A stretch of DNA of 64,000 bases from Achromobacter pestifer (lineage in GTDB: Bacteria; Pseudomonadota; Gammaproteobacteria; Burkholderiales; Burkholderiaceae_B): the NCBI RefSeq assembly GCF_902859625.1, contig NZ_CADIJX010000002.1, positions 558,001 to 622,000 on the forward strand, written 5' to 3'. Shown piece after piece: positions 12,701-20,878 of this stretch (within the stretch, counting starts at the first letter, position 1; every line of letters begins with the position of its first letter). Both the position numbers and the translations under genes were made by a program. The notes beneath the pieces were generated by a model. The model was not told the DNA's origin and did not search any database. It saw only the letters and a list, made by a program, of their open reading frames with translations.

Positions 12701-12932
12701 CAAGAGTTCGATCGCCCGGATCGCAGCCGTGCTGGATGGCTTGGGCGTGCAGAGCGACCTGGAGCAGATGTTTGATTGCTTCCCCGTGGGCGACGACGTG
12801 TTCGGTGGCGCGGTCTACGCCTGCCCGCCGGTGGATGGCAAGCACGTCCAGCCCTACGTGGAAAGAATCGTGGCCGCTTTGCCGGCCAGGCAGCAAGCGC
12901 AGGAGATGTCCCCGGTGTCGCAACCGGCTTGA
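792..12932 (+). CDS. Hybrid NRPS-PKS megasynthase: FT-(half C)-A(N-MT)-PCP-KS-AT-DH-ER-KR-ACP-R
   Basis: A 4046-residue cytosolic assembly line. Residues 1-300 resemble Met-tRNA formyltransferase, with N91, H93 and D129 spaced as in E. coli Fmt. Residues 325-555 match only the second half of a condensation domain; no HHxxxDG is present. The adenylation domain runs from about 567, with [10 protein letters not shown] near 717 and pocket residues reading DILQLGMVWK (glycine-like). An N-methyltransferase (EIGSGTG near 1078) sits before the end of the A domain ([10 protein letters not shown] near 1440). Then follow the PCP (serine near 1497), KS (C1727, H1862, H1902), AT (S2183, malonyl-type HAFH near 2285), DH (H2490, D2654), ER (HAAAGGVG near 3080), KR (Y3413), ACP (S3584) and an SDR-type terminal reductase (GATGFVG near 3685, Y3832-x3-K3836). 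Every recognised catalytic motif looks intact. Release should be reductive. ATG 792 has AAAGGAAG upstream. Confidence 0.93.
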   Translation: MTSFVSLLVGDGSVLVRCGEVLMAKGHRIQAVISSDLIVRSWAAKAGIQQYSLSDAVKLESQFSADILFSIGNYSVIPDSLLKRARRMSINYHYGPLPEYSGLHVPAWAVHDRATDYAITWHRIGEIIDGGSILKRMPVPIESTDTALSLGLKCDETAIQSFGTLVDDLAAGREQETPQDLSRRRYFSRHSQISAEGLIDWNQDAEQIAALVRATDNGPFSSPLVWPKVLIDDRILAVRKASIGARAAGATPGDVLAVDANGASIATGNRAIRLESLCTLEGADVSLADLVNAGSLQAGASLASADEPARAQVTVAGSAASEATAFWRGQLAAYQPYRLPYSRPASPEINTAPIVGKLPAAPKGRDQEQAFVEQAVGGLCTFLARASGVTDVHVAIAAACADVAPEYRDVFCAWTPLLVQVDPAASVSRNLEIIAKTLRDSCAHGLIRRDLIGRDAGLAGRFQRGELTPDVLVSSKVPASYASDEARPALEFVVLPGSDAFELHFNPRKITRRTAAQLAAQWADWCRRLPDAASLTPGELDALPASEKQALLETFNNTGNEAALGAVVHQLFEQAAAQHESRVALRCADQEMSYGELNAAANRLASALRQKGVKRGQLVGVCLDRSIDMVVALLAVLKSGAAYVPVDMDFPAERIRQMLEAAQPALLIAPPAARTSGLRAWADRCLDIDAALADAEADSANPPSSAQAEDLAYVIFTSGSTGKPKGVEVTHGALGNFLLSMRTEPGCDAADSLLAVTTISFDIAALELFLPLISGASVVIARQQESMDGQTLLALMQRHAVTMMQATPTTWQLLLQSGWQQGASSLKRILCGGEALPRQLADELLARAESVWNMYGPTETTVWSSVWQVRPGEDIVIGKPIANTQLYVLDANLSLVPAGFPGELCIGGAGVARGYHKDAAQTRAQFGPNPFAPGSLYRTGDLACFKEPGKLVVLGRNDGQIKLRGFRIELGEVEDTVASHEDISRAVVVGRNDQLVAYCLRNSAPSGAVQDRRAENTAVTEWRDVWDRAYEPGAADPSFNTAGWYNSYDGLPFSADEMRDWQKSTVDRILSNAPERVFEIGSGTGLVLFGVAPKVSQYRAIDASSQAVEKTNRHLSGLPQASCEHRLASDLPDVEPGSFDTVVINSVAQYFPNAGYLLSVLDWATKAVTQGRIFIGDVRDLSLLEAFHADVANFQGLCSLSADELNRRVQRALRSERELVLSPEFFANLPTAYPQITRVEVALRDGGYVNEMTRFRYDVTLHIGVSVPASARGKPQAMAAQDWKKDRLDLPALAKRLAKGDKQLTVANIPNGRLADVQQRVGHVLSVKPAAGPGQWVDPRDLKQAAEAAGYQMRMLPSRERDIWAFDAVFWKPGAQPDFTWQAARPMDRDALSQFANQPTAGAPPRPVLQRVLRPWLETRLPGYMIPDFFVELDEFPLTPNGKIDRKALPEPTEVMLEPAVQPTNELEQQLQAVWADVLGHDRIGINDSFFKIGGNSLRVVRVQAELQKLLGRNVSTSTLYEHFTIKDLAAYLAGNKKVAALNTPKRRNALADEPIAIVSMACRLPGNVNSAEDLWTLLERGGDGIVEVPKERWDAAAIYDADPDARGKSYCMRGGFVTPIDLFDAPFFGISPREARALDPAQRMMLEVTSEAIELAGYSMDQLRGSQTGVFIGIGKGYHEYGLALAGGLADLDGYVGTGSAGSTMSGRVSYVLGLEGPSMTVDTACSSSLVTTHLACNALRQGECDLAVAAGVTLMLSPDLHVEFSRLRGMSPDGRCKSFSSNTDGTGWSEGAAVVVLKRLSDAQRDGDPILAVLRGTAVNHAGHSASLTTPSGPAQQRVIRQALSMSGLKPADIDYLEAHGTGTKLGDPIEANGLADVFGGSHTTDKPLWVGSVKSNLGHTQAAAGLAGVMKAVLAMHHDKLPITLHVVEPTPAVDWAAAQMALVQQEQPWLPGERPRRAGVSSFGIGGTNAHVIVEEPPKSTAAVKTSKLVAPPETLPFVLSGFTVPALRAQADKLHLHMGMNIQDRFLDVAYSLATSRTHFRKRLVVFAKGKSDLLDSLAAYGRTGELPAGAVSTAEDRDKECRLALLFTGQGSQLPGMGHGLYQSNPVFKQALDDIAQRFTSLEKPLLEVMFAQAGSADAALLNRTDFTQPALFALEVALWRVWESWGVQPDLLLGHSIGEIAAAHVAGVFDLDDACRLVAARGRLMQALPAGGGMASLEASGAEAEAALAALDLGARVSLAGLNAPQQTVVSGDIESIERVVAHFKTLQRKAKRLEVSHAFHSHLLEPMLEEFRQVAESLSFVAPKLMLVSSLTGVLAKSGEMTQPEYWVQQARQAVRFNAGMRTLYEQGVNTFLELGPQPVLAGMGAACLADDGPVAWVTSINPAKDEALTMQKGLAELHVLGAPVNWRGFFAPYGGDRVKLPCYAFQRERYWLEPMPTRAVGAGLNDADHQLLGGGVRIAGTDLTMFTTVVADDEPAWVQEHQVMDAVLMPGTAFFEAMRAAGKHIKGQWDLADVIILAPMVLTPGAPLRMQITVGAESAGVRTVHVYSSPESDEDADWQLHAEGKLVPAQTERREAAQLPPPDGDPIDVTALYQDLHELGYGYGPTFQGITAAWHVDGDVWARVALPEAAAPSAIRYGLHPALLDSSMHSLLLTQRLKDQVGDDVFVPFEAERLSVWKDGLAELWVRVAEFEMGEGEFWASLDLYDATGEHVGRLHRLHARRIDRAALRRLASAGVDRYLFRMEWQPVEAPEAVFGGTWGLMGGADTAWADEVRTRLAQAGAQIIDISQLNEAEACDGVIQLWGADKQVVDQSHRYASVALLQVQELALAGFAKPMIWVTRGAVGTSSDDPVADLGISPLWGLLRTARNEHPELNLRIIDLGEHAAGMDPLAAALALEGEPECAVRGGKILAARLKKAPSTAGLALPADGNWRLEIATKGRLDQPLSVKTVVDEPLAAGEIRAAVKATGVNFLDVLNALGMVEIPALGLEFAGVVTEVGSAVKHLKPGDPVLGLARGAFGSSIVVDARQVVAKPENLSFEEAATIPMTFLTAWYGLHILGNMQPGERVLVHAAAGGVGMAAVQLALLHGAEVYGTASEPKWPALRKLGLEDSHIGSSRSLDFAQEFAQTAPGRSFDIVLNSLAREFIDASFAMLKPGGRFLEMGKIDLRDQTWVEANHPGVTYRVYNLPEAGVETIQQMLTSIATLFAEGKLKPLPLRTFPLDCASDALRFIAQARHVGKVVLVPMKRRSMVEPDGAVLVTGGLGGLGRYVSKWLVQNHHVRDLVLTSRSGMTSPDAESFVAELAELGARATVVACDAADYQGLESVVGEFSEARPLRGVVHAAGILDDGMLSGQTPERFDTVFAPKVDGAWHLHQLTQDLPLDFFVLFSSISGVTGAPGQGNYAAANTFLDALAHHRRAKGLAATSVAWGAWDGQGMASRLSDADKTRFSRQGMEALGPTEALDLFESAVMSDAPAAVAAALDLGRLQRTLEDNNGGAAPALYRDLFSRSARARGQGAGGGGSGLRKLLVETAVEQREAVVLEAVRAEVAKALEFASAEDVDVSLPLQDIGIDSLTAVLLRNQLSDMTGLALPAKIAFDHPNLRALSQFLLEKLTEAGLESQEAAPVEGAAPKDAAGAKRMDDRVARRGFLEPDLQFDNVAAMETDPEAVFVTGATGFVGAFLLHELLSANVIAYCLVRADDAEKAMARQVEILQKYDLWKPEYAALLNPVVGDLTQPLFGLSEHEFDQLANQVDAICHSGALVDWMLPLDNYLAPNVVGTHEVLRLASRGCGKAVHFVSTAATLPRYLGYEVSKEEREFGYLSSKYMAEQMVAAARRRGARASIYRLPFVGASSASGHFRLDKGDFLHNLISGCIAMGNFPLLGSDIGGVLPVDYLARVIAQVMTRDQERIGKDYDFANPNAPGFNSLVQHIRGAGVQVGSVPFDQWKEEALAYAQAHPKSSIARIAAVLDGLGVQSDLEQMFDCFPVGDDVFGGAVYACPPVDGKHVQPYVERIVAALPARQQAQEMSPVSQPA

Positions 12933-13025
12933 GCGAGTTAGACATGCCGCCTGGCCAGCGCCGTGCAGGCGCTGCCCGCCGGGCGGCATCCTCAGACCCC
13001 TTCCCACGATCCGTGGAGGATTTGA

Positions 13026-14357
13026 ATGACTACCCTCGAATTGCAAGAGCATCCGGCAGCCGCGTCATCTGAAGCCCAAGGCACGGGCATTTGGCAAAAG
13101 ACGGGCACGTTCCTGAATGAAGCGGCGGGTGTCCATGCCCGCCACCTGGTCCGCGTGCTGGACCGCTACACGGTGGACAAGGACGCCGTCGCGTCCCGGC
13201 TGCCGCCCAACCGCGCGCTGAACACGTGCTGCTTCTACCCCGAGACCGAGCCCACCCGGGTCATCCCGATGAATGTGGACGCGGATCTGGCGGTGAAACT
13301 GCGCCGCGAACTGCGCCTGCAAGCCAAGGTGGCGGGCAGCTTCTCGGATACGTCGGTGGGTACGTACTTTCCCTTGTCGACCATGTTCGAGAACAGCGCC
13401 TTGTTCATCCCTTCGGCCAAGCGCTTTTACGACCGCAATCAAGACAAGGTGATGGAGCACTTCCCGTTGGCGGCCACCACCGTGGTCAACGCCTTCGTGG
13501 TGCCCAAGGGCAAGAAGCCCTACGGCACGCACTCGGCCAGCGGCATCGCCTTGCAGATTCCGTCGTTGGTCAAGAAGGGGTTGGGCTTTCCCAAGCACTA
13601 CAAGAGCTTCCACACGGCCCTGACGCCCACGCCGTTGACCCGCCAGCCTTTCGTGATCTTTGAAGATGCCGAGGTCGAAGCGCCCAACCTGAACTTCGTC
13701 TACATGAAGATGCTGGATATGGATCTGGACCCAGACGAAAGGGCGGCCATCGACAAGGCCCTGTACCTGTACGCGGAAGGGCTGCTGTCGGAGATCGACC
13801 TGCCTACGGTGCGGGACTTCCTGATGGCCAAATACTGGGAAAAGAAGTACGCCGACAAGCCCGCTTCCGGCTGGTTCTGCGATTCCAAGGTGGGACAGGC
13901 GCTGTTCTTCGACAACTACCGCGCGCATGCGGACAGCACGTTGCCGCAAGCCACCGAGGACCGCGTCACGATCGACTTCCGCTGCTTCTCCAAAGTGGAG
14001 TACCCGGCGGGCATGACGAGCGGGCTGGATTTCATCGTGGATCCCAAAGAGCGCGCCTACCAGACCAAGCGCAAACGCGCCGGCATCGAGTTCCTGCTGA
14101 CGGCCTTGGGCTATCACGACATCGACGAGTTCTTGCAGATGATCTTTGGCAAGCCCTACGGTCACATCAATCCGTTTGAACTGCTGACCGATTTGCAGTT
14201 CGGCGTCTACAACAAGACCCGGCACCACTTGCTGGATCAGAACCTGGACGCCCACTACGAGCGGGTCGAGCGTCTGTACGAACAGATCGAGCGCGACGGC
14301 GAATACGTGCTTCCAGAGCGGGCCAAGCAGTGCCTGGCGGCCATGGCGGGGAACTGA
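13026..14357 (+). CDS. Unrecognised biosynthetic-cluster protein, possible Fe(II)/2-oxoglutarate oxygenase-like fold
   Basis: A 443-residue soluble protein with no signal peptide or membrane segment. I do not recognise its family. The stretch QALFFDNYRAHADST, followed after a few residues by DRVTIDFRCF, resembles the distal histidine and 2-oxoglutarate-binding arginine region of non-haem iron oxygenases. I could not find a convincing HxD partner upstream, so this is a weak hint only. The protein is rich in aromatic and charged residues and has no Cys pairs. GTGGAGGA lies 5 bases before the ATG, and the stop is 2 bases before the next start, so it is translated with the operon. It probably tailors or off-loads the NRPS-PKS product. 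Confidence 0.5.
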   Translation: MTTLELQEHPAAASSEAQGTGIWQKTGTFLNEAAGVHARHLVRVLDRYTVDKDAVASRLPPNRALNTCCFYPETEPTRVIPMNVDADLAVKLRRELRLQAKVAGSFSDTSVGTYFPLSTMFENSALFIPSAKRFYDRNQDKVMEHFPLAATTVVNAFVVPKGKKPYGTHSASGIALQIPSLVKKGLGFPKHYKSFHTALTPTPLTRQPFVIFEDAEVEAPNLNFVYMKMLDMDLDPDERAAIDKALYLYAEGLLSEIDLPTVRDFLMAKYWEKKYADKPASGWFCDSKVGQALFFDNYRAHADSTLPQATEDRVTIDFRCFSKVEYPAGMTSGLDFIVDPKERAYQTKRKRAGIEFLLTALGYHDIDEFLQMIFGKPYGHINPFELLTDLQFGVYNKTRHHLLDQNLDAHYERVERLYEQIERDGEYVLPERAKQCLAAMAGN

Positions 14358-14359
14358 CC

Positions 14360-15172
14360 ATGACCTCCCCAAGCCAAGATCCGGCCTTTGCCGCCATTCT
14401 GGAAAAGTACTTTGCCATTACCCGGGTGCCTTACGACGAATTCACCCGGGCGTTCCTTCGGCGCTGCCAGTCGTTTTCCGTGAAGGTGAACGACGGCGTC
14501 TACAAGTACTACCGCCGTGGCGTCGGGCCCACGGTGGTGCTGGCGCATGGCATCCATAGCCATCTGGGCAGCATGGTCCCCATCGCGGAACAACTGCTGG
14601 ACCTGGGCTATGAAGTGGTGTTGTTCGACGTGCCGGCGCACGGCGAGGCGGCGGGCACGGGCACGGATCCCGTCCAGGTGCGGGACTTCATCCGCAAGGT
14701 CTGCGGGCGGCTGGGCAATGTCCATGCCGTCGTCAGCCACTCGCTGGGCGGGCTATGGGCGTTGTCGGCCATGCACCAGGGCTTTCGCGCCGATGCCTTC
14801 GTCTCGATCTCCACCCCGTCCACCACGCGGTTCCTGGTCGAGAAGTTCGTCCAGCTCAATCAGCTTGGACACGACGTGGAGACCGCGCTGTGCGACGAGC
14901 TGCAACGCCGCTACGGCGCGACCCTGTGGACGGACTATTCGCCGCGGCACATCGCGGGCGGCCTGGATATGCCGGGGCTGGTCATCCACGGTGGCAGCGA
15001 CGATTTCGTGCCGCCCGCGCATGCGGACGAGCTGCACCGGGCATGGCCGGGTTCCACGCTGGAGATCGTTGATGGTGCGGGCCACTTCGAAATCCTGGGC
15101 TTGTCCAAAGTTGGCAGGCGGGTCGGGACGTATTTGCAAGACCTGCGGGAGCACGCCGCTGCGCCAGCGTGA
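14360..15172 (+). CDS. Alpha/beta hydrolase, first of two in the biosynthetic operon
   Basis: A 270-residue alpha/beta-hydrolase-fold protein. VVLAHGIHSH gives the oxyanion region, SHSLGGLWA the nucleophile serine elbow, HGGSDDFVP the acid and GAGHFEILG the histidine, all in the canonical order. No signal peptide is seen, so it acts in the cytoplasm. The chosen ATG (14360) follows GGGGAACTGACC and lies 2 bases after the preceding stop; an in-frame ATG 30 bases earlier lies inside that gene. Since the megasynthase releases by a reductase, this enzyme could be an editing type II thioesterase or a tailoring esterase. The family is clear and the substrate unknown. Confidence 0.85.
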   Translation: MTSPSQDPAFAAILEKYFAITRVPYDEFTRAFLRRCQSFSVKVNDGVYKYYRRGVGPTVVLAHGIHSHLGSMVPIAEQLLDLGYEVVLFDVPAHGEAAGTGTDPVQVRDFIRKVCGRLGNVHAVVSHSLGGLWALSAMHQGFRADAFVSISTPSTTRFLVEKFVQLNQLGHDVETALCDELQRRYGATLWTDYSPRHIAGGLDMPGLVIHGGSDDFVPPAHADELHRAWPGSTLEIVDGAGHFEILGLSKVGRRVGTYLQDLREHAAAPA

Positions 15173-15254
15173 CCCCCGGTGCCCCCCGGCGCCTGCGGGG
15201 CGGGGCCGGGGCATGCCTTTCACAAGACGCTTTTCACACGACTCGGGATCTCTG

Positions 15255-16400
15255 ATGAAACACGCGACTCAAGTAGAAACACTGCGGAAAATGTTCAAGC
15301 TGCGTGAAGTCGACCGCGATGAGGACATGCTGGGCAGGGTGGTGGAAGTCCCTGCGCGCGTGTATATGGACAACGGCATTCTGGAACGCGAACTGGAAAC
15401 CGCCTTTCACGACTATCCGCTGGTGGTGGGGGCGTCGTCCCAAGTAAGGCAACCAGGCTCCTACCTGCTCAGCCCCTGGGACAAGCTGCCCTTCGTGGTG
15501 GTGCGCGACAAGACTGGCGAATTGCGGGCATTCCTGAACGTCTGCCGCCATCGCGGTGCGCGCCTGGTATCCGGCAAGGAAACAGAGCTGAAATTCTTCA
15601 CCTGTCCTTTTCATGGATGGGTCTACGGCCTGGACGGCGCCTTGAAAGGCGTCACCAAGCCGCACAATTTTCCGGACCTCGACTGCCAGAAGCACAATCT
15701 GGTGGAACTGACGGTGACCGAGCACATGGGGCTGGTCTGGCTGCATCCGACGCCGGGGGCGAAGATCGATCTGGCTGCCAGCCTGGGGGCCGAGATGAGT
15801 GATGAGATCCAGGGCTTCAAGCTGGATGATTTGAGCTTGCACGGCCGCAAGGTCAGCACCCTGAACGCCAATTGGAAGCTGCTGCTGAAGACGTATCTGG
15901 AGCGCTATCACGTGCCGATCCTGCACAAGAACACCATCGCCCCGGTGTTCGAGAAAGGCGTGATCGCGCACTTTGAACATGGCCCGCACATCCGCATCGC
16001 GGCGGCCAAGACCAACCTGATGGACGCCGCCAGCCTCGATCCGGAATCGTGGCGCATCCTGGACTACGCTTCGGTGTTCTACACGCTCTTTCCCAATACT
16101 TTCCTGATCAACCACGCCAATATTGTGTCGCTGAATTCCTTCTACCCCATTGCGCCAGACAAGACGATCTGGACGCACGACATGCTGTACCGCGAGGCCG
16201 ATTACGCAGGCGAGGAGGGGCAGGCGACGCTGGCGCAGCGCTTCGGCAATATCGATGCCGTTTTCCACCACGAGGACTTCGGTATCGTGGAAGGCGTGCA
16301 GGCCGGCCTGCATAGCGGCGCCAATACGCACCATACGCTGGGCCTGGAAGAAGGGCTGCTGGGCATGTTCCAGCACAACATTGATCGCGTTCTGGTCTGA
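15255..16400 (+). CDS. Rieske [2Fe-2S] non-haem iron oxygenase, large subunit
   Basis: A 381-residue aromatic-ring-hydroxylating-type oxygenase. The Rieske cluster ligands are CRHRGARLV and, 18 residues on, CPFHGWVYG. The mononuclear iron site is ERYHVPILH within a typical NWKLLLKTYLERYH context, with a C-terminal carboxylate in HHEDFGIVEG. Such enzymes hydroxylate, desaturate or N-demethylate and need a reductase, none of which is encoded beside it. Its place in the operon suggests late oxidation of the NRPS-PKS product. The ATG at 15255 begins MKHATQVETLRK. Upstream in-frame ATGs lie within the preceding gene. The 82-base spacer before it is strongly G+C-rich and may fold (GCCCC/GGGGC). Confidence 0.9.
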   Translation: MKHATQVETLRKMFKLREVDRDEDMLGRVVEVPARVYMDNGILERELETAFHDYPLVVGASSQVRQPGSYLLSPWDKLPFVVVRDKTGELRAFLNVCRHRGARLVSGKETELKFFTCPFHGWVYGLDGALKGVTKPHNFPDLDCQKHNLVELTVTEHMGLVWLHPTPGAKIDLAASLGAEMSDEIQGFKLDDLSLHGRKVSTLNANWKLLLKTYLERYHVPILHKNTIAPVFEKGVIAHFEHGPHIRIAAAKTNLMDAASLDPESWRILDYASVFYTLFPNTFLINHANIVSLNSFYPIAPDKTIWTHDMLYREADYAGEEGQATLAQRFGNIDAVFHHEDFGIVEGVQAGLHSGANTHHTLGLEEGLLGMFQHNIDRVLV

Positions 16401-16410
16401 GGACGTTCCA

Positions 16411-17022
16411 ATGGCCGGTATCGATACCGTCTTTCTGCTGGGCACCGCCGCGATCCTGCTGACCCCGGGCCCGACCAACACGCTGCTGGCGGCGGCAGGC
16501 TTGGCGAAGGGCGTACGGCAGGCGGCACCCCTGGTCGGTTTTGAACTGGCGGGCTATTTGACCGGGATCACGGCGTGGGGGCTGTTCCTGGCTTTCGCGC
16601 AAACTGCCTACCCTTGGGTGGGCATCGTGGTTCGGGTCGCAAGCAGCGTCTACCTGGCCTATGTCGCGGTCAAGATCTGGTGCGCGGCAGGCGAGCACGC
16701 GACAACGCGCAAGGAACCTATCGGCCCTTACGCGCTGTTCATGGCCACATTGCTCAATCCCAAGGCACTGGTGTTTGCCTCGACACTGTTTCCGGCGCAT
16801 TCGTTTGAGCGCATGCAGACATACCTGGGCTCCATATTGCAATTCGCCTGCCTGCTGGTGCCCATCGCCTTCATCTGGATCAAGTTCGGGGCGGTCCTGG
16901 GAGGGCAGCGCTTCAGTTTCATCAACCCGGAAAAGTTGCAGCGTGCCGCGGCTCTGGTGATAGGCGTATTCTCTGTATCGATTGTCGGGTCCGCCGTTCG
17001 CTTATCACTGTTACCAGGATGA
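16411..17022 (+). CDS. LysE/RhtB-family exporter
   Basis: A 203-residue membrane protein with about five or six hydrophobic segments. The opening (VFLLGTAAILLTPGPTNT) is the family signature, and ATLLNPKALVF is the conserved central loop. The family exports amino acids and related small molecules from the cytoplasm. It begins 10 bases after the Rieske oxygenase stop and overlaps the next gene by 4 bases, so it is very likely co-translated. In this setting it is a good candidate for self-resistance export of the product or an amino-acid-like intermediate. Confidence 0.9.
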   Translation: MAGIDTVFLLGTAAILLTPGPTNTLLAAAGLAKGVRQAAPLVGFELAGYLTGITAWGLFLAFAQTAYPWVGIVVRVASSVYLAYVAVKIWCAAGEHATTRKEPIGPYALFMATLLNPKALVFASTLFPAHSFERMQTYLGSILQFACLLVPIAFIWIKFGAVLGGQRFSFINPEKLQRAAALVIGVFSVSIVGSAVRLSLLPG

Positions 17023-17912
17023 ATCGACGTATGACAACTGAAAACAAGATGCCCGCGCCCGTTGCCTCCAGAAGCCCTCGGAAGAAGCCGTTCGTCGCCA
17101 GTCTCATCGGCGGCGCGTTCGGGGTCGCGGGCACCCTGGCGCCCGATCTGACCGCCCGGCTGGTCCAGCGGCTGATCTTCTCGCCGACTCGTCTGAAACC
17201 ATCGGAGCCGGGACGCGGCATTCTGGCGCAGGCCCGGGTGGATCGGCACACCATTGATGGACAGACGGTCTACCACTACGTTTGGGGCGAGGCCGGGCCG
17301 CGCGTGCTGCTGGTGCACGGCTGGGGCGGCGACGCCGCACAGATGACGGCTTACGTTGAACCTTTGCGCCAGCAGGGGTATCAGGTGGTGGCCATCGACA
17401 TGCCCGCGCATGGAAGATCGTCTGGCAAGCGTGCATCGGTCAGGCATTTTGAGCCCTGCGTCGCCAATGCCGCAGAGGTCTATGGGCCGTTCCAGGGCGT
17501 GGTGGCGCATTCCCTGGGCGCGGCTGCCGTGACGTTTGCGATGTCGCGGGGATTCTCCCCCGGGCGCGCGGTCTTCCTGGGCCCTGTCAGCCGTTATGAC
17601 AGCGTATGGGAATATTCCCGGCGCATGATGAACCTGCCCGCGACCGTCATGCCGCTGGTGGTCAAGCACGCCCAGGGCTGGCTCGGCATTACCTTCCCTG
17701 AAATGGAACCGGCGCGGCTGGCGCCCGGAATGTCGGCGCCGCTGCTGATCCTCCATGATCGCGGCGATCGTGAAAGCCCCTACGAAGATGCGACCGTATT
17801 GGCGGCGGCGTGGCCGGGCGCCGAACTGGTCTCCACCGAAAAAATGGGACACACGCGCGCGCTGCGCGACCCGGCGCTGGTTGCCCAGGCCGTGGCGTTC
17901 CTGGCGAAGTAG
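17019..17912 (+). CDS. Alpha/beta hydrolase, second of the biosynthetic operon
   Basis: A 297-residue alpha/beta hydrolase. LLVHGWGGDA gives the oxyanion loop, VVAHSLGAAAV the serine elbow, LHDRGDRESP the acid and MGHTRAL the histidine. A stretch of about 40 residues at the N-terminus before the fold contains a hydrophobic patch (SLIGGAFGVAGTL) that might attach it to the membrane. Translation may start at 17019, overlapping the lysE-like stop as ATGA, or at ATG 17031, which has AGGATGA upstream. It differs from the first hydrolase in its cap region, so the two probably have different roles. It is the last gene of the operon. Confidence 0.85.
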   Translation: MNRRMTTENKMPAPVASRSPRKKPFVASLIGGAFGVAGTLAPDLTARLVQRLIFSPTRLKPSEPGRGILAQARVDRHTIDGQTVYHYVWGEAGPRVLLVHGWGGDAAQMTAYVEPLRQQGYQVVAIDMPAHGRSSGKRASVRHFEPCVANAAEVYGPFQGVVAHSLGAAAVTFAMSRGFSPGRAVFLGPVSRYDSVWEYSRRMMNLPATVMPLVVKHAQGWLGITFPEMEPARLAPGMSAPLLILHDRGDRESPYEDATVLAAAWPGAELVSTEKMGHTRALRDPALVAQAVAFLAK

Positions 17913-17945
17913 TTTCTGGCGCCCTGGCGGCGTTTCTGCCGGGCG

Positions 17946-18791
17946 CTAGGCCAGCATCATGGCCAGCATCACCAGCGCCAGCAGCAGGACGTACACGCGA
18001 GCATGCAGGCGGTCGGGAATGCGGGGGATGAGGGGAGCGGCGATCCAGATGCCCGCCAATGAACCCAGTGCCAATGCGGCAAAGGCCAGCAGGTCCACGT
18101 AGCCGACGATCCATGGCGCCAGCGGCGCGGGCAGGTCGCGCGCCGCCGCCAGGTAAGCCAGCGTGCCCACGATCGCCACGGGCAGGGTCAGCGGGTTGGC
18201 CATGGCCGCCGCTTTTGTCATGGGCAGGCCGCGACGGCGCAACAGCGGCACCGTCATGACGCTGCCCCCCACACCTAGAAAGGTGGCGATCGCACCGATG
18301 GCAACGCCGCCGCCCACCGTCAAACCCGGGCCCAGCGGCTGCACAGCCTGCGCGTCGTTCCGAGCGATGAAGCCCTGGCGCAGCAGGCAATCAAGAATGG
18401 TCACGCCCAGATAGGCGATGAAGGCGTAACGCACGAGTTCGCCGCTGGCGTGCCTGGCGGCCAGCGCCCCAAGCAACGCGCCGACGCCGATGAAGGCGGC
18501 CAAGGGCCAGATGTGGGCGCGCACGATATTGCCAGCGCGCCGGTGCTTGCGGGTAGCGGCCACGGCACTCACGATCATCACGCAAGTGGACGTGGCCACC
18601 GCGATATGCATGGCGGACTGTCCGATCGCGTCCTGGGTGCCGTGCGTGGCAGCCAGCATCCCATACAACACCGGCACCACGACGAACCCGCCGCCAAAGC
18701 CGAACAACACCGTGGTCACGCCGCTTAGCGCACCGAACAACGCCAATACCAGATACAACATACCGTTCATCCCGATCCGCAAAGACGCCAC
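17946..18791 (-). CDS. TauE/SafE-family sulfite/organosulfur exporter-like permease
   Basis: A 281-residue integral membrane protein with about eight hydrophobic segments. It has the duplicated TauE/SafE glycine-rich motifs: GFGGGFVVVPVLY in the first half and FLGVGGSVMTVPLL in the second. Members move sulfite, sulfonates or other small anions across the inner membrane. The gene faces an AraC regulator transcribed divergently 81 bases away, which is its likely controller. It converges on the end of the biosynthetic operon, leaving 33 bases that contain a GCGCCC/GGGCGC hairpin that may stop both transcripts. Confidence 0.9.
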   Translation of the reverse strand: MASLRIGMNGMLYLVLALFGALSGVTTVLFGFGGGFVVVPVLYGMLAATHGTQDAIGQSAMHIAVATSTCVMIVSAVAATRKHRRAGNIVRAHIWPLAAFIGVGALLGALAARHASGELVRYAFIAYLGVTILDCLLRQGFIARNDAQAVQPLGPGLTVGGGVAIGAIATFLGVGGSVMTVPLLRRRGLPMTKAAAMANPLTLPVAIVGTLAYLAAARDLPAPLAPWIVGYVDLLAFAALALGSLAGIWIAAPLIPRIPDRLHARVYVLLLALVMLAMMLA

Positions 18792-18872
18792 GATACGGCG
18801 GCTGGCAGTGGCCTACTTTCCAGGATTGGACAATAATGTTCGCGTTTCGGCCAAAAAGGCGCCCGCCGCGTC

Positions 18873-19640
18873 ATGCGCAATACCCATATCGACCGCTACG
18901 ACGCGCTGGATCGCGCGCTGGTCGCCATCGGCAACGACTACCCGCCTGGCCATCTGCTGCCCGCGCACGCGCATCGCCGCGCTCAACTGCTATATGGCGC
19001 CACCGGTGTCATGCACGTGGTGACGCGCGACGGCAATTGGGTGGTGCCGCCGCAACGCGCCGTCTGGATTCCCGCTGGCGTCACGCACCAGGTGCGCATG
19101 CTGGGTGTCAGTACCCGCAGCGCCTACATCGAGCCCGGTGCGGCGCGCTTGCGTAGCACGGCGTGCGAAGTGATCGAGGTATCGCCATTGCTGCGGCAGT
19201 TATTGATGGATGCCGTGGAGATGCCCGCCGAATATGAATTGGCGGGGCGCGACGGGGCGCTGGCGAACCTGCTGCTGCATGAGGTCGCGCGCGCACCGGT
19301 CCTGCCGCTGCACATTCCACTGCCGCGCGACAGGCGTCTGGCACCGCTCTGCCGGGCGTTCATCGCCGCGCCCGATGCCCGCGTGCCGCCGCAGGCCTGG
19401 GCCGATCGTCTGCACATGAGCCTGCGCACGTTCAGCCGCTATTTCCACCAGCAGACCGGGATGGCGTTTTCGGCCTGGCGGCAGCGGGCTTGCGTGGTTC
19501 TGGCGTTGGCGCGGTTGGCCGCAGGTTCCTCCGTCACCGCGATTGCCCTGGACTTCGGCTACCAGAGCCCGGCGGCCTTCTCCACCATGTTCCGGCGTGT
19601 GTTGGGGCGCCCGCCCACGGCGTATTTGCACCAGGATTAG
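18873..19640 (+). CDS. AraC-family regulator with N-terminal cupin sensor
   Basis: A 255-residue transcription factor. Residues about 20-90 form a cupin with PAHAHRRAQLLYG and the PPQRAVWIPAGVTHQV strand typical of the NimR-like subgroup. The C-terminal 100 residues hold two helix-turn-helix motifs ending in ALDFGYQSPAAFSTMFRRVLGRPPTAYL. It is divergent from the TauE/SafE gene and 6 bases upstream of the FAD monooxygenase gene, so it may control both. The ligand is unknown. Confidence 0.88.
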   Translation: MRNTHIDRYDALDRALVAIGNDYPPGHLLPAHAHRRAQLLYGATGVMHVVTRDGNWVVPPQRAVWIPAGVTHQVRMLGVSTRSAYIEPGAARLRSTACEVIEVSPLLRQLLMDAVEMPAEYELAGRDGALANLLLHEVARAPVLPLHIPLPRDRRLAPLCRAFIAAPDARVPPQAWADRLHMSLRTFSRYFHQQTGMAFSAWRQRACVVLALARLAAGSSVTAIALDFGYQSPAAFSTMFRRVLGRPPTAYLHQD

Positions 19641-19646
19641 GACACG

Positions 19647-20834
19647 ATGACCAATTTGCATTTGCCGCTTTCCATTGGTATTGCCGGAGCCGGCAGCGCC
19701 GGGCTGGCTACGGCGCTGGCGCTGGCGCAGGCCGGCCATCAGGTACATGTCTTTGAAAAGCATCAGGGTTTCACCACGATGGGCGCGGGCCTGCTGCTAC
19801 AGCCGCCCGGGGTACGCGCACTGCGCACGCTCGGCGTGGACGTGGCCGCGCTGAATGTCGGTGCGCCCATCGACCGCTTGCTGGGCTTGTCGCATCGCGG
19901 CTGGCGCATTGTCGATATCGACTACGTAGGCGATGGCGCCCGCGCGGTGACTCGTGCGGCGTTGGGCGGCGTGTTGTTCGATGCCTGCCAGCGTGCAGGG
20001 GTCACGTTTTCGTTCGGCTGCCCGGTGCAGGCGTTGGACCGCCAGGATGGCAAGGCGCGCGTGGTGCACGGCGAAGGCAGCGTCCAGGCAGAGTCGACGT
20101 TTGACGTGTTCGTGGTGGCCGACGGCGCGGCGTCCCTATTGCGCGAACAGGTCGGGTTGGCCGCCAAGTCCCGTGTTTACCAATGGGGCGCGTTGTGGGG
20201 GCAGTTCTGGGTACAGGATTGGGCGGGCGCCACGCAGCTGTTGCAGCGCTTTCGGGGCACGCGCCAGATGATGGGCTTGTTGCCCACCGAGATCGGGCCG
20301 CAGGGCGTGCGCTTGTCGCTGTTCTGGAGCATTCGGCATGACGCCTTGCCGGCGTGGCGTGCCGCGCCGATCGGACAATGGAAGGATCAGTTGCTGGCAT
20401 TGTGGCCTGACGCCGCGCCGGTGCTGGATCAGGTGTCCCGGCATGATGACCTGGCCGTGGCCACCTATCGTCACACATGGCCGCGCGGCCTGGCGACCGG
20501 GCCGTATTGCGCTGTGGGGGACGCGGGCCATGCGATGAGCCCGCAACTGGGGTTGGGTACGACATTGGCGGTCTTGGACGCGCTGGCGTTGGCGGCTGCC
20601 TTGAGACGGCATGGCGCCGTCGAGGGGCCGGCGCGTTATGCGCGCAGCCGGCTGCTGCCGTCGCGCATGTACCAGACGTTGAGCCGCGCCTTGACGCCTT
20701 GTTTCCAGGCGTCGGGCCCGGGGTTATGGCGTGATCTGTTGTTCGGTGGTTCGCTGCTGGTGCCCGGTGTGCGCAGCTTGATGAAGCGCGGGCTGCTGGC
20801 GATGCCCGAGGCGGAGGCGGCCCGCCGCCCATAG
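19647..20834 (+). CDS. FAD-dependent monooxygenase (class A, PHBH-like)
   Basis: A 395-residue flavoprotein. The N-terminal GIAGAGSAGLATALALA is the Rossmann ADP-binding motif, and VGDAGHAMSPQLGLG is the FAD ribityl-binding motif of aromatic-ring hydroxylases. ADGAASLLRE corresponds to the DG motif contacting FAD and NAD(P)H. Such enzymes hydroxylate aromatic or polyketide-like substrates with NAD(P)H and oxygen. It starts 6 bases after the AraC regulator stop and is probably co-transcribed with it. The C-terminal 80 residues are basic and hydrophobic (GLWRDLLFGGSLLVPG) and may contact the membrane. The substrate is not evident. Confidence 0.87.
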   Translation: MTNLHLPLSIGIAGAGSAGLATALALAQAGHQVHVFEKHQGFTTMGAGLLLQPPGVRALRTLGVDVAALNVGAPIDRLLGLSHRGWRIVDIDYVGDGARAVTRAALGGVLFDACQRAGVTFSFGCPVQALDRQDGKARVVHGEGSVQAESTFDVFVVADGAASLLREQVGLAAKSRVYQWGALWGQFWVQDWAGATQLLQRFRGTRQMMGLLPTEIGPQGVRLSLFWSIRHDALPAWRAAPIGQWKDQLLALWPDAAPVLDQVSRHDDLAVATYRHTWPRGLATGPYCAVGDAGHAMSPQLGLGTTLAVLDALALAAALRRHGAVEGPARYARSRLLPSRMYQTLSRALTPCFQASGPGLWRDLLFGGSLLVPGVRSLMKRGLLAMPEAEAARRP

Positions 20835-20843
20835 CCGCGACGC

Positions 20844-20878
20844 GGCCTGAACGCCGCCAATCAGTGCGGCGTCAGGCC
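20844..20878. terminator. Hairpin between convergent genes, probably a two-way terminator
   Basis: GGCCTGAACGCCGC (20844-20857) pairs with GCGGCGTCAGGCC (20866-20878) with one bulged A and an 8-base loop. It lies between the FAD monooxygenase stop and the hemolysin-III stop and overlaps the latter. There is no clear T tract, so intrinsic termination is plausible but not certain. Confidence 0.5.

Larger units (their letters stand above)
792..17912 (+). other. Hybrid NRPS-PKS biosynthetic gene cluster (six-gene operon)
   Basis: Six genes on one strand are closely packed: the NRPS-PKS; a 443-residue unknown after 93 bases; an alpha/beta hydrolase after 2 bases; a Rieske oxygenase after 82 bases; a LysE-type exporter after 10 bases; and a second alpha/beta hydrolase overlapping by 4 bases. 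The assembly line has one amino-acid module and one fully reducing polyketide module, then a reductase for release. The other genes fit tailoring, hydrolysis and export. There is no regulator, phosphopantetheinyl transferase or thioesterase gene within the operon. I recognise no characterised cluster with this set. Confidence 0.8.

Noticed and set aside
13065-14372. A 435-codon minus-strand frame across the 443-residue operon gene
   Set aside because: Basic, repetitive composition without motifs. The plus-strand gene has a good ribosome site and tight operon spacing.
15173-15254. A small gene or terminator in the 82-base spacer before the Rieske oxygenase gene
   Set aside because: Only a GC-rich imperfect hairpin without a T tract is present, and no ribosome site with an open frame of useful length.
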